64,000 nt of DNA from Verrucomicrobiales bacterium. Lineage in GTDB: Bacteria > Verrucomicrobiota > Verrucomicrobiae > Limisphaerales > UBA1100. Positions 9,281-17,727 of this stretch are shown here, piece after piece (the first letter of the stretch is position 1; every line of letters begins with the position of its first letter). The notes below the pieces were generated by a model, which saw nothing but the letters and a program-made list of their open reading frames with translations, searched no databases and had not been told where the DNA came from. The DNA lies in assembly GCA_002721895.1 (NCBI GenBank), contig PBLV01000048.1, positions 17,977 through 81,976 on the forward strand, in the 5' to 3' direction. The position numbers and the translations under genes were made by a program.

Positions 9281-9712
9281 CTAAGACCTGCCTTCATCCG
9301 CCTCGATGTAATCCACGAAGCACTGGATATCATCCCGGTCGCCAAGGCCGGCATTCTCCTTGCGCTTTTGAAGCAAGGCACGCAGTTCAGCGTTGGATTC
9401 ATCGCGCCCGTAAAACTCCATTTTCTCCCGAAACGCCTCCTTGTCGGCATCGGAGGCCCGGGCATTCCTGCTCACCCAATCACACACTTCACCATCAGTC
9501 ACCGTAGCTTCAACCATCCGTACAAAGGCATCTCCTTCCAGTCCCGCGGCTTCCAACCAAGCCAAGTCGAAGCCCTTGTGGCAAAAATTGGGCTGATAAT
9601 CCGGGTGCAATTTGCCCGCCGCGTTCAGGCGAATCTTGTCCACAAACCGCGGCAACCAACACCAGCCGGCCATTTGTTCACGTGGACTTCGTGGATAAGT
9701 CACATCACTCAC
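9281..9712 (-). CDS. DUF5069 family protein
   Basis: A 143-aa soluble protein with the DUF5069 signature: YPRSPREQMAGWCWLPRFVD, then DKIRLNAAGKL and a C-terminal helical segment. The frame stays open further upstream, but the conserved part begins just after the GTG at 9712, which gives the usual family length. No good Shine-Dalgarno precedes this GTG; a TTGACT with a weak -10 (GAATAT) ends 6 nt before it, so the mRNA may be leaderless. DUF5069 proteins are abundant in Verrucomicrobiota and have no known function. The gene is divergent from the membrane-protein gene at 9847. Confidence 0.75.
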   Translation of the reverse strand: MSDVTYPRSPREQMAGWCWLPRFVDKIRLNAAGKLHPDYQPNFCHKGFDLAWLEAAGLEGDAFVRMVEATVTDGEVCDWVSRNARASDADKEAFREKMEFYGRDESNAELRALLQKRKENAGLGDRDDIQCFVDYIEADEGRS

Positions 9713-9846
9713 AGGCCGATATTCCCCGCAATATTGGGCAAAAGTCAATAGACTCTGGCTCACGAAAAACATTATTGACACGTTGTCCACAATAAGGCCA
9801 GAGTGCGCTGTCTCAACCCAAAAATACCCAATCGAGGCCATTAGTA

Positions 9847-10647
9847 ATGTCATCCTCAGAAGAAAAAAACAACCAAACCAATACGGGTGAAGATCAGTCG
9901 ATGCTGATTCAGGAAATTAACCGACTCACGGCCGAGACACGCATGTGGCGTATTGGCTCAGTGGTCGCCGTCCTCCTGATTATTGCCCTCTTCATCCTGT
10001 CCATTGTCAACCATGTCCGCGGTGAATTCCCCACTGATGCGGCGGGTGCCCAAGAGTTTTTCAACAAGCTTCACGAAGATGCAAAAGTCTCCGTGATTCC
10101 AGGCGCCAAAAAACTAGTTAAGGATACCTTTGCCGATTCCCAAAAGGAAATCGAAAGACAGCTTAAATTGCTTTGGCAAAACCAAGGCAGTGATGTGGTC
10201 AAGATTGCGGCCGAGGAATTGGACCTGCTGGTTAGCACCGTGCCGGACAAGGGCATCGAGACTCTGAACCAGATTCTTTACGAGTCCTTGGGTGAAAAAC
10301 TGGAGGCTGTCGAAACGCCTCAAGGCACTATCGGCGAGCTTGAGTCCGGCGAGTTGGTTGAGGCCATCCAGAAGGGTGTTTATACCTCCTCCACCAATCG
10401 CACGGGGGACATCATAGCCGTGATGTTCAAGCCGCACATTGACGAGTTGTCCTCCATGTCAAATCACCTCAATACAATCTATGACAAGGAATACGGCTCA
10501 CTGCAAAGCCGGGAACGGGAGTTCACCATTTCCATGGCATTGACCCTGATGGAACGGGTCAACATTCAACTGCGCGAAGCTGAGGAAGCCCTCAAGGCAC
10601 AACAAGAAGCTGACCAGATCAAACAGAATGAGCAGCAAAACAACTAG
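9847..10647 (+). CDS. Single-span membrane protein, unknown (first of a pair)
   Basis: A 266-aa protein not recognised. The N-terminal 35 residues are hydrophilic and precede one strong membrane span (about 39-58, SVVAVLLIIALFILSIV). The rest is predicted alpha-helical with amphipathic stretches and a charged C-terminal helix (REAEEALKAQQEAD). There is no signal peptide, so the N-terminus is probably cytoplasmic and the bulk periplasmic. The next gene, 39 nt downstream, has the same length, topology and general composition, suggesting paralogues acting together. A TTGACA lies at 9775-9780, but no convincing -10 was found. Confidence 0.7.
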   Translation: MSSSEEKNNQTNTGEDQSMLIQEINRLTAETRMWRIGSVVAVLLIIALFILSIVNHVRGEFPTDAAGAQEFFNKLHEDAKVSVIPGAKKLVKDTFADSQKEIERQLKLLWQNQGSDVVKIAAEELDLLVSTVPDKGIETLNQILYESLGEKLEAVETPQGTIGELESGELVEAIQKGVYTSSTNRTGDIIAVMFKPHIDELSSMSNHLNTIYDKEYGSLQSREREFTISMALTLMERVNIQLREAEEALKAQQEADQIKQNEQQNN

Positions 10648-10686
10648 CAGGCGTTCCCGACAAAAACCTTTAAACACTTTACTAAA

Positions 10687-11508
10687 ATGAGCGACGAACA
10701 ACAAAAGCAATCGGGCGCAAACGAAGATCAGGCTGCGTTCATCGAGGAGCTCTACGAAAAGACCAAAAAATCCCATAGCAATTCCATCACGATCTCCGCG
10801 GTTCTCTGTGTCGTGGTGCTAGGCTACATGTGGTTTATCACCAGCAAGACCAAGGAACTTGTCACTCAGGACACCATTCGGAGTTACGTCGTGACTTGGG
10901 CAGATGAACAGATTCAAACCCGTGGCCCAGAGTTGGCGAAGGGAATCAGGGACGACCTGCCCCGGTACATTCAAGACGAGGTTCCCAAGCTGATTACCTC
11001 GACCATCCCCGAGTATCGCCAGGCCTTTCAAGGCCAAGCGGAAGCTCAACTGGATGCCGTTTTGGATGACTTGAAGCCCAAGTTTAAGGACGCCGTTGGC
11101 ACCATGATCGACGCGCACCAAGCGGAACTAAAAGCCTATATCGACACGGTCAAGGATCTTCAGGCGGTGAAGGATGACGAGCAGGAGAAAGCCCGCCTGA
11201 AGGCTAAACTGGAAGGCAGCATTCGGCTCCTGACCGATGCCCTGATTGATGACCTGTACAAAATTGCGGAGAACCGTGAGTTTGGTGATCCCGGCATCGA
11301 TGAGGTTTACAAGTCCACCTACGAGCGGCTGGAAAGGGTTAACAATGACCTTTCGGAGCTGGCCGTCACCAAGGATGAAAACATGGATTCGGAGGACCTG
11401 GACCTGCGCTATGCCATCGCGGTGATGCTCGATAAGTTGGAATGGAGCACCCCGACCCATCAACCCGGGGAACTTCAGAAACCCGCCCCAGCTCCCGAGA
11501 AAAACTAA
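10687..11508 (+). CDS. Single-span membrane protein, unknown (second of a pair)
   Basis: A 273-aa protein of unknown function with the same plan as its upstream neighbour: short charged N-terminus, one span (about 36-54, ITISAVLCVVVLGYMWFIT), then a long helical, acidic and lysine-rich extracytoplasmic region (QAEAQLDAVLDDLKPKFKDA), with a Pro-rich tail. The tandem arrangement, matched length and strong terminator after it mark a two-gene unit. The helical content could allow a hetero-oligomeric coiled coil. No enzymatic motif is visible. Confidence 0.7.
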   Translation: MSDEQQKQSGANEDQAAFIEELYEKTKKSHSNSITISAVLCVVVLGYMWFITSKTKELVTQDTIRSYVVTWADEQIQTRGPELAKGIRDDLPRYIQDEVPKLITSTIPEYRQAFQGQAEAQLDAVLDDLKPKFKDAVGTMIDAHQAELKAYIDTVKDLQAVKDDEQEKARLKAKLEGSIRLLTDALIDDLYKIAENREFGDPGIDEVYKSTYERLERVNNDLSELAVTKDENMDSEDLDLRYAIAVMLDKLEWSTPTHQPGELQKPAPAPEKN

Positions 11509-11531
11509 ACTCGGGCAAAAATTTATATCAG

Positions 11532-11558
11532 CGGGCGGCTTGGCCGCCCGTTTTTTTT
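11532..11558 (+). terminator. Rho-independent terminator after the membrane-protein pair
   Basis: An 8-bp G+C stem CGGGCGGC/GCCGCCCG (11532-11539 with 11543-11550), loop TTG, followed by eight T (11551-11558). The end of the T run overlaps the candidate -35 element of the lpxI promoter. Confidence 0.92.
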
Positions 11559-11585
11559 GCCTGCATCAAATCCTCCTGTTATACT
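11557..11585 (+). promoter_or_regulatory. Candidate lpxI promoter, possibly leaderless
   Basis: A -35-like TTGCCT (11557-11562), 17-nt spacer and -10-like TATACT (11580-11585). The lpxI GTG follows 7 nt after the -10, where transcription would be expected to begin, and no Shine-Dalgarno lies between, so the transcript would be leaderless. The promoter starts inside the T run of the preceding terminator. Confidence 0.5.
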
Positions 11586-11592
11586 CCCACCC

Positions 11593-12408
11593 GTGAGCAC
11601 CCCTGAAGCACTCGGCATCATTGCTGGCAATCGTAACCTTCCGCTACTGCTCGCAAGGGAGGCGCGGGCGGCGGGAGTAAAAAAACTGGTGGCTGTGGCC
11701 ATGCATGGGGAAACCGAGGAAGCGATTGAAAATCTCGTCGACGAAACCGTCTGGATCAAAGTGGGCCAACTCGGCAAGCTCATCAATGGATTCAAGGAGC
11801 ATAGTATTTCTGAATGCGTCATGGTCGGCCAAGTTGCCCCCGGCAATCTCTTCAACCTCCGCCCTGACCTGCGAGCGGTAAAACTTCTCATGGGACTGAA
11901 AACCAAGAACGCCCATTCCATTTTTGGCGCCATCGCCAAGGAACTCTCCAGTGAAGGCATTAACCTGATTGAAGCCACCCCCTGGCTGCAACCCGCCATG
12001 CCCGGCGAAGGATTTACCGTCGGCCCTACTCCCACCTCCGCGCAACAGGCGGATATCAAGTTTGCCCACCAAATGGCTGTCGAGATCGCGCGTCTGGACA
12101 TCGGCCAAACCGTTGTTGTGAAGGATGGTGCCGTGTTGGCCGTGGAGGGCTGGGAAGGCACAGATGACTGTCTGGCTCGCGGCGGCGAACTGGCCGGCAA
12201 AGAGGGAGGCGCCGTGGCCGTGAAGGTCGCCAAGCCCGGGCATGATTTCCGGTTCGATATTCCTTGCCTTGGTCCGAAAACTTTGGAAATCTGCGCCGCC
12301 TCCCGTCTGGCAGTGCTGGCCTTTGAAGCCGGCCGCACACTGTTGCTGGAACGTGAGGTCGTGGAAAGAGCCGCCGAGCAACACAAGATCACGGTGGCCG
12401 CCACCTGA
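11593..12408 (+). CDS. lpxI: UDP-2,3-diacylglucosamine pyrophosphatase LpxI
   Basis: A 271-aa cytosolic enzyme of lipid A synthesis that hydrolyses UDP-2,3-diacylglucosamine to lipid X and UMP, the alternative to LpxH. The LpxI (DUF1009) features are present along the length: N-terminal GIIAGNRNLPLLLAREA, the ECVMVGQV segment, the SIFGAIAKELSSEGI region, and VVKDGAVLAVEGWEGTD with CLGPKTLE near the end. The GTG start at 11593 is preferred over an in-frame TTG inside the terminator because homology begins right after it. Its presence implies a lipopolysaccharide-type outer membrane. The next gene starts 9 nt downstream. Confidence 0.9.
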   Translation: MSTPEALGIIAGNRNLPLLLAREARAAGVKKLVAVAMHGETEEAIENLVDETVWIKVGQLGKLINGFKEHSISECVMVGQVAPGNLFNLRPDLRAVKLLMGLKTKNAHSIFGAIAKELSSEGINLIEATPWLQPAMPGEGFTVGPTPTSAQQADIKFAHQMAVEIARLDIGQTVVVKDGAVLAVEGWEGTDDCLARGGELAGKEGGAVAVKVAKPGHDFRFDIPCLGPKTLEICAASRLAVLAFEAGRTLLLEREVVERAAEQHKITVAAT

Positions 12409-12417
12409 CACACCAAC

Positions 12418-12912
12418 ATGCTGGCATCATACGAACTATTCGGGTTTATGTCCCCGGAATTGGCACTCCGCATCATTGAGGACACCGCGGGGGACAACAA
12501 GGAGGTCTATCAGGCCACCCTTAACGCCGTGGCTCAAGTGCAGCGGGTTCGCCCCGTATTCCTGAAGAAGCAACCCAAGTCCATGCGGCACAAGATGATC
12601 CTCAAGTCGCTCACGCGCCCTGGCTTCAATGAAGCGGCGTCCGGATTGATTCGAGGCTGGCTGCTCAAGAATCAGGTGGAAATGGTGAAGACGTTTCTCG
12701 ATAAACTCGGCATTCAGCATGAGGATGGCGTAGTGGAGGATTTGCCTCCCTCAATGGAGGATGACAAGTTGAACACGGCCATTGATACTCTCTTGGCCAG
12801 CCACGACAAGGAATCCGTCATTCTTTACCTGCACGCCTTCCACACGATGAATGAGGCGAGCTGGGGTAATCTGGAAGAATTGTTGGCCGCTGACGAACGG
12901 TTGCAATTTTAA
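12418..12912 (+). CDS. Hypothetical conserved protein downstream of lpxI
   Basis: A 164-aa soluble, mostly helical protein of unknown function, starting MLASYELFGFMSPELALRII and ending NLEELLAADERLQF. There is no signal peptide, membrane span or recognisable catalytic motif. It begins 9 nt after the lpxI stop, so co-transcription is likely, and it is followed by a 100-nt gap before gnd. Length and codon structure support a real gene. Confidence 0.65.
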   Translation: MLASYELFGFMSPELALRIIEDTAGDNKEVYQATLNAVAQVQRVRPVFLKKQPKSMRHKMILKSLTRPGFNEAASGLIRGWLLKNQVEMVKTFLDKLGIQHEDGVVEDLPPSMEDDKLNTAIDTLLASHDKESVILYLHAFHTMNEASWGNLEELLAADERLQF

Positions 12913-13012
12913 TGTAACCTTTCCTTCACGCCGTTTCGTCCTAACCCACAGATTCTGCTTTTATCGCGGGCTTGATTCGGTAATCCTTCGCGCCCCGAGG
13001 TGGCTTTTACAC

Positions 13013-14464
13013 ATGGAACCCAGAGGTGACATTGCACTGATTGGTCTGGCCGTGATGGGCCGGAATTTGATTTTAAACATGAACGACCACGGCTTCACTG
13101 TCGTGGCCTACAATCGAACCGTCTCCAAGGTGGAAAATTTCATGCGCGGTGAAGCAGCCGGCACGAACATCATCGGCGCGCATTCGATTCAGGAAATGGT
13201 TGATAACCTCAAGCGACCCCGTCGCGTCATGCTGCTTGTCAAGGCGGGGCAGGCGGTGGATGACTTTATCGACAAGTTAATGCCACATCTTGATCCCGGC
13301 GACATCATCATCGATGGCGGCAACTCCCTCTATCAGGACACCGTGCGCCGGACAAAATATGTCGAGGCCCGCGGTTTGTTGTACATTGGCGCGGGAGTGT
13401 CTGGCGGGGAGGAGGGTGCGCGCACCGGCCCTTCCATCATGCCCGGCGGTTCCCCCGAGGCTTGGGCGCATATAAAGCCCATCCTGCAGGCAATCTCGGC
13501 CAAGGTTGATGACGGATCACCCTGCTGTGATTGGGTAGGGGAAAATGGTGCCGGGCATTTTGTGAAAATGGTTCACAACGGCATCGAGTATGGTGACATG
13601 CAACTCATTTGCGAGGCCTACAGTCTCATGAAAAACGGACTCGGTATGACAGCGGATGAAATGCATGAGGTATTCGCGGGATGGAACAACGGTGATCTTG
13701 ACAGCTACCTTATTGAAATCACTCGCGACATCCTCGCCTTTCGCGACAACGGCGAACCGTTGGTGGAGAAGATTCTCGATACCGCTGGCCAAAAGGGCAC
13801 CGGCAAGTGGACGGTTATCAGTTCACAGGAGCTGGGCATTCCAGTCACGCTGATTGCGTCGGCTGTCTACGCGCGCTGCGTCAGCGCTTTCAAGGACGAA
13901 CGCGTCAAGGCCTCAAAAAAACTTCGTGGCCCCAAGCCAGCCATCACGCGCGATCGGAAAAAGTTCGTGGAGGACATTCGATGTGCCCTGTATGCCTCCA
14001 AGATTGTCAGCTATGCCCAAGGCTTCATGCTCCTGCGGGCGGCCGCCAAGGAGTTCGGCTGGCGGCTGAATTACGGCAACATTGCCCTCATGTGGCGCGG
14101 TGGCTGCATCATACGAAGCCGTTTTCTGGACAAAATCAAGGAGGCCTACGACAAGCACCCCCGCCTGCCCAACCTGATGCTCGACATTTTTTTCAAGGGA
14201 CAAATCCGCCGCAGCCAGAAAGGTTGGCGCAACGTGGTGGCCGTAGCGGCCAAACGCGGTATTCCCGTCCCGGCCTTCAGCAGCGCCTTGGCCTTTTACG
14301 ACAGCTACCGCTCCGAGTGCCTTCCAGCAAACCTCCTCCAAGCACAGCGGGACTACTTTGGTGCGCACACGTACGAGCGGATCGATACACCTCGCGGCGA
14401 ATTCCACCACACCAACTGGACCGGCCGCGGGGGTAGTGTTTCCTCCAGCACTTACAATGCCTGA
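13013..14464 (+). CDS. gnd: 6-phosphogluconate dehydrogenase, decarboxylating
   Basis: A 483-aa enzyme of the oxidative pentose phosphate pathway converting 6-phosphogluconate and NADP+ to ribulose 5-phosphate, CO2 and NADPH. It shows the N-terminal Rossmann motif GLAVMGRNL (G11, G16), the GGNSLYQDT segment, the substrate-binding GAGVSGGEEGARTGPSIMPG stretch and HNGIEYGDMQLICEAY. Length is normal for the long (about 470-485 aa) form. ATG 13013 is chosen because the conserved fold starts eight codons later; GAGGTG about 11 nt upstream may be the ribosome-binding site. Its last 8 nt overlap the HAD gene (ATGCCTGA). Confidence 0.95.
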   Translation: MEPRGDIALIGLAVMGRNLILNMNDHGFTVVAYNRTVSKVENFMRGEAAGTNIIGAHSIQEMVDNLKRPRRVMLLVKAGQAVDDFIDKLMPHLDPGDIIIDGGNSLYQDTVRRTKYVEARGLLYIGAGVSGGEEGARTGPSIMPGGSPEAWAHIKPILQAISAKVDDGSPCCDWVGENGAGHFVKMVHNGIEYGDMQLICEAYSLMKNGLGMTADEMHEVFAGWNNGDLDSYLIEITRDILAFRDNGEPLVEKILDTAGQKGTGKWTVISSQELGIPVTLIASAVYARCVSAFKDERVKASKKLRGPKPAITRDRKKFVEDIRCALYASKIVSYAQGFMLLRAAAKEFGWRLNYGNIALMWRGGCIIRSRFLDKIKEAYDKHPRLPNLMLDIFFKGQIRRSQKGWRNVVAVAAKRGIPVPAFSSALAFYDSYRSECLPANLLQAQRDYFGAHTYERIDTPRGEFHHTNWTGRGGSVSSSTYNA

Positions 14465-15338
14465 TCCCGCACAAGCGCTGAAGGATTTCGTGCCAGCGAA
14501 GTCCTTCTTCATTGGCATTGACTCGGATGGGTGCGTGTTTGATTCCATGGAGATCAAGCACAAGGAGTGTTTTGCCCCCATGTTCATCAAACACTTTGAC
14601 CTGCAGGCGGCCAGCAAGTACGCGCGTGAAATATGGGAGTTTGTGAATCTGTATTCCAAGACACGCGGCTGCAACCGGTTCCACGCGGTCACCCGTGCCT
14701 TGGACTTGATGAACAGCCACCCTGAAGCCAAGTCACGTGGCATCAACGCCCCCGCGTTTCCCGCCCTTGATGACTGGATGAAACGGGAGTCCAAGCTCGG
14801 CAATGCGACGTTGTACGCTGAAATTGAATCCGGCAACAGTGCCCTCATTCCAATCCGAGAATGGTCCGATGCGGTAAACACGCAGATTGAGGATATCGTC
14901 CGCGGCATTCCCCCCTTTCCCCTTGTTGGCGAATGTCTCGTTAAGATGAACGAACATGCCGACTGTATGGTTATTTCCCAAACACCTTCGGATGCGCTAA
15001 AGCGTGAGTGGGCCGACAATAAGATGACGGATCAAGTCCGCCTGATTGCCGGACAGGAGATGGGCACGAAAACCGAGCATCTGAAATTTGCGACTGGGGA
15101 AAAATATGAGCCCTCGAAGGTGCTGATGATTGGCGATGCTCCCGGCGATCATCAAGCCGCCAGTGCAAATCAAGCCCTGTTCTTCCCCATCAATCCCGGC
15201 CAGGAAGAGGGCAGTTGGAAACGCCTGCACGACGAGGCGCTTGTAAAATTCTTCGACGGCTCCTTTGCCGGGGACTATCAACGGAACCTACTGGATGAAT
15301 TTGATGCCTGCCTGCCAGAGGCACCGTCGTGGTCTTAA
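14457..15338 (+). CDS. HAD-superfamily hydrolase, substrate unknown
   Basis: A 293-aa haloacid-dehalogenase-fold protein. Motif I is D22-S-D24-G-C-V-F-D28 (FIGIDSDGCVFDSM), motif II is probably the Ser/Thr in VISQTPSDAL, and motif IV is MIGDAPGDHQAA; an alpha-helical cap lies between motifs I and II. This is the phosphatase-type catalytic set. It starts inside the last codons of gnd (8-nt overlap), so it is coupled to pentose-phosphate metabolism and might act on a sugar phosphate, but the substrate cannot be read from the sequence. Its TAA overlaps the stop of the converging gene. Confidence 0.8.
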   Translation: MPDPAQALKDFVPAKSFFIGIDSDGCVFDSMEIKHKECFAPMFIKHFDLQAASKYAREIWEFVNLYSKTRGCNRFHAVTRALDLMNSHPEAKSRGINAPAFPALDDWMKRESKLGNATLYAEIESGNSALIPIREWSDAVNTQIEDIVRGIPPFPLVGECLVKMNEHADCMVISQTPSDALKREWADNKMTDQVRLIAGQEMGTKTEHLKFATGEKYEPSKVLMIGDAPGDHQAASANQALFFPINPGQEEGSWKRLHDEALVKFFDGSFAGDYQRNLLDEFDACLPEAPSWS

Positions 15339-16702
15339 CCATCCGCTCCCTCAACTGGCTCGGATTCGCTGCCATTTTCCTTGATCAAGCGCGCCTGTTC
15401 CACCTGCAATCGATACGTCTGTTCCACGCGCAGTTCGTAGCTGCCCAACTGAAGATTGTCCCCCACCTTGGGAAACGTCCCCAAACGCCGTGTGATCAGA
15501 CCACTGACGGTGGACACCCCCTTCTCCTCGCAGGGTTCCCCGGTTAACTCAGTCAATTCATGCAGCGGCATCGTCCCGGCAATATCCCAACAGTTGTCGT
15601 TCAGCTTCTTGAACATGGGTTTTTCCTGGTCAAACTCGTCCTGAATCTGGCCAACCAGTTCCTCGATGATATTCTCCAGCGTCACCATGCCCACGGTATC
15701 CCCAAACTCGTTCACCACCAGGGCAAAGTGCAGTTTCCGATCAAGGAACATATGCAGCAGCCTTTCCAACCGCGCCACCTCCGGTACATAGACCAAGCAG
15801 CGCGCAAAGGGTAACAATTCCTCAGCCGTTTTCGCCGTGTGCCGCTGGGCGTACAGATCCTTGATATGAATGACCCCCTTCGTTTCGTCAATGTTCCCAT
15901 CCACACACAGCGGAAACCGCGAGTGGCGAGTCTTTTCCGCCAATTCCAGACAGTCCTCAATCGACGCGCCTGTATTGAAACCCACAATCTCACGGCGAGG
16001 CCGCATGACTTCCCTCGCTACACGGTTCTTTAAATCGAACGCGTTCAACACAATGTCCCGTCCAAAACCCACTGGTTCCCCTCCCCGACTGGATCCTGCG
16101 AGCATAGTTCGCAATTCATCCTCGGAATGGATGTGAGAGTGCTCATCCACCTCCCCCAAGCCGGCCTTACGCAGCAGCCACAAGGCGCAACTGTTCAACG
16201 CCCAAATAAAGGGATACATAATCCAATAAAACCACCGCAGAGGATAAGCCACCCACAGACTGGTTGACAGCGAACGCTGGATAGCCAGCCATTTCGGCGC
16301 CATTTCACCTACGACAATGTGCAGTACAGTGATAACGCCAAATCCAACGGCATAGGAAATGGTATTCCTCCAATACACACTCTCAAGAAGGTCCCTGCCA
16401 TCGACTTGAATTTCATAAATTGGCGAAAGCAGCTTGTCAAAAATAGGATGCCCCACATAACCCAAGGCCAAACTGGCGAGGGTGATGCCCAGTTGGCACG
16501 CGCTGAGGTACGCATCCAAATTCGAGACCAGATGGCGTGCCATTTTTGCCCGGCGATTGCCCTTGGCGGCCAACGGGCCGAGCTGTGTTTCCCGCACCTT
16601 GACGAGCGCGAATTCAGCGGCCACGAAGAATCCATTGAGGAATACCAAAAAACCTACCGCCAAGATCAGGAAAAGAATTGTTAGTATCTCGTTAAAATCC
16701 AT
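15335..16702 (-). CDS. CNNM/CBS membrane protein with CorC_HlyC domain (third of trio)
   Basis: A 455-aa member of the hemolysin C/CorC (UPF0053) family, related to CNNM magnesium transporters. In order: a DUF21 membrane domain (about 1-190, starting FLVFLNGFFVAAEFALVKVRE), two CBS domains (about 210-330, MRPRREIVGFNTGAS; VVNEFGDTVGMVTLENIIEE) and a C-terminal CorC_HlyC domain (about 345-440, DNCWDIAGTMPLHELTEL). It is the last of three tandem paralogues and overlaps its upstream neighbour by 1 nt (TGATG). Probable role: divalent-cation export or sensing; 'hemolysin' is historical. Confidence 0.87.
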   Translation of the reverse strand: MDFNEILTILFLILAVGFLVFLNGFFVAAEFALVKVRETQLGPLAAKGNRRAKMARHLVSNLDAYLSACQLGITLASLALGYVGHPIFDKLLSPIYEIQVDGRDLLESVYWRNTISYAVGFGVITVLHIVVGEMAPKWLAIQRSLSTSLWVAYPLRWFYWIMYPFIWALNSCALWLLRKAGLGEVDEHSHIHSEDELRTMLAGSSRGGEPVGFGRDIVLNAFDLKNRVAREVMRPRREIVGFNTGASIEDCLELAEKTRHSRFPLCVDGNIDETKGVIHIKDLYAQRHTAKTAEELLPFARCLVYVPEVARLERLLHMFLDRKLHFALVVNEFGDTVGMVTLENIIEELVGQIQDEFDQEKPMFKKLNDNCWDIAGTMPLHELTELTGEPCEEKGVSTVSGLITRRLGTFPKVGDNLQLGSYELRVEQTYRLQVEQARLIKENGSESEPVEGADG

Positions 16703-17727
16703 CAGGCTTGAACCTCGCCAAACACAACCTTCAAGACATCCGGCAAGCTCACCACTCCCACCTCGCGCCGCCGCTTATCAAGAATAATCACCACCCGCTG
16801 GCCGCTTCGACGCATGACACGCAGCAGTGCTTCCAGACGAACATCTTCATCAAGATAAAGTGCAGACTCCAGAAATTGCCCAACCGGCCTTTGCATCTCA
16901 GACTCAGGCAAAAAAGACAATTGCCGCAAATTCGCCACACCTTCGACACGACGCGTATCGCTCGCACTGCTCCAAACTGGAACCCGGACCTGCGATGGAT
17001 CATCGCAATGCCGTAGTACCTCAATTACGGTCATATCCGCATGAATTTCATTTTCACCCTGCATGGGCCGGGCCACATCACGCACTGGAATATTTTGCAG
17101 GTCGAGAACCTTGTCCACCATCACACGCTCATCAGCGGTCAGCCCCTCGGCACTTTCCCGCATCATCTGCCGTAGTTCTTCACGACTACCAAACATCCGT
17201 CGCCGTGCCGCACGACCTCCGGTGATCAAAAGAAGGCCCCGTGACATCCATTGCAAAACCGCGACCAGCGGAGCCAGCAACGCATGAACAACCGCGAAGG
17301 GTCGGGAAAACCAAAGACAAAGTTGAACGGGGAATTGCCTGAACAGCATCTTGGGAAGCAGTTCGCAAATCATGTAAAACATCAGCCCACCAAGCCCAAA
17401 CAAGACCCAAAATTGAACGCTGTTTTCCGGAAGAACCATCAGGTCACGGAGTGACAGGAGTGCCAACAACACCGCTGTAAAGTTGGACATCGTGTTGCCC
17501 GCCAGCACCGTCCACAGGCAATCCTCGGGATCATCCAGAAACTGCTGCAATCTCCGTGCCCGAATATTCCCTTCACGCATCATCCTGCGGATACGAAGCC
17601 GGCTCAACTCAACGAGACCTGATTCCATTCCCGAAAGAAACGCCGACAACGTCAATGCCCCCCCCATAACCATGAGGACTGGCATTAGCATATCCGTCGT
17701 GAAAACTAGCGTTTCTCCAAGCATCAT
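16702..17727 (-). CDS. CNNM/CBS membrane protein lacking CorC_HlyC domain (second of trio)
   Basis: A 341-aa relative of the flanking genes with a DUF21 membrane domain (about 15-180, LSAFLSGMESGLVELSRLRI) and a CBS pair (ending RREVGVVSLPDVLKVVFGE), but it stops right after the CBS pair: the CorC_HlyC domain present in both neighbours is missing. The stop is clean and coupled to the next start, so this is a stable short form rather than an obvious frameshift. It overlaps its upstream neighbour as ATGA. Confidence 0.83.
   Translation of the reverse strand: MMLGETLVFTTDMLMPVLMVMGGALTLSAFLSGMESGLVELSRLRIRRMMREGNIRARRLQQFLDDPEDCLWTVLAGNTMSNFTAVLLALLSLRDLMVLPENSVQFWVLFGLGGLMFYMICELLPKMLFRQFPVQLCLWFSRPFAVVHALLAPLVAVLQWMSRGLLLITGGRAARRRMFGSREELRQMMRESAEGLTADERVMVDKVLDLQNIPVRDVARPMQGENEIHADMTVIEVLRHCDDPSQVRVPVWSSASDTRRVEGVANLRQLSFLPESEMQRPVGQFLESALYLDEDVRLEALLRVMRRSGQRVVIILDKRRREVGVVSLPDVLKVVFGEVQA

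Noticed and set aside
9784..9792. TTGTCCACA as a DnaA box
   Set aside because: One mismatch to TTWTNCACA and a single isolated occurrence; chance is sufficient.
16702..17727. The short middle CNNM gene as a pseudogene
   Set aside because: Its frame is intact, start and stop are coupled to both neighbours, and no remnant of the missing domain follows.
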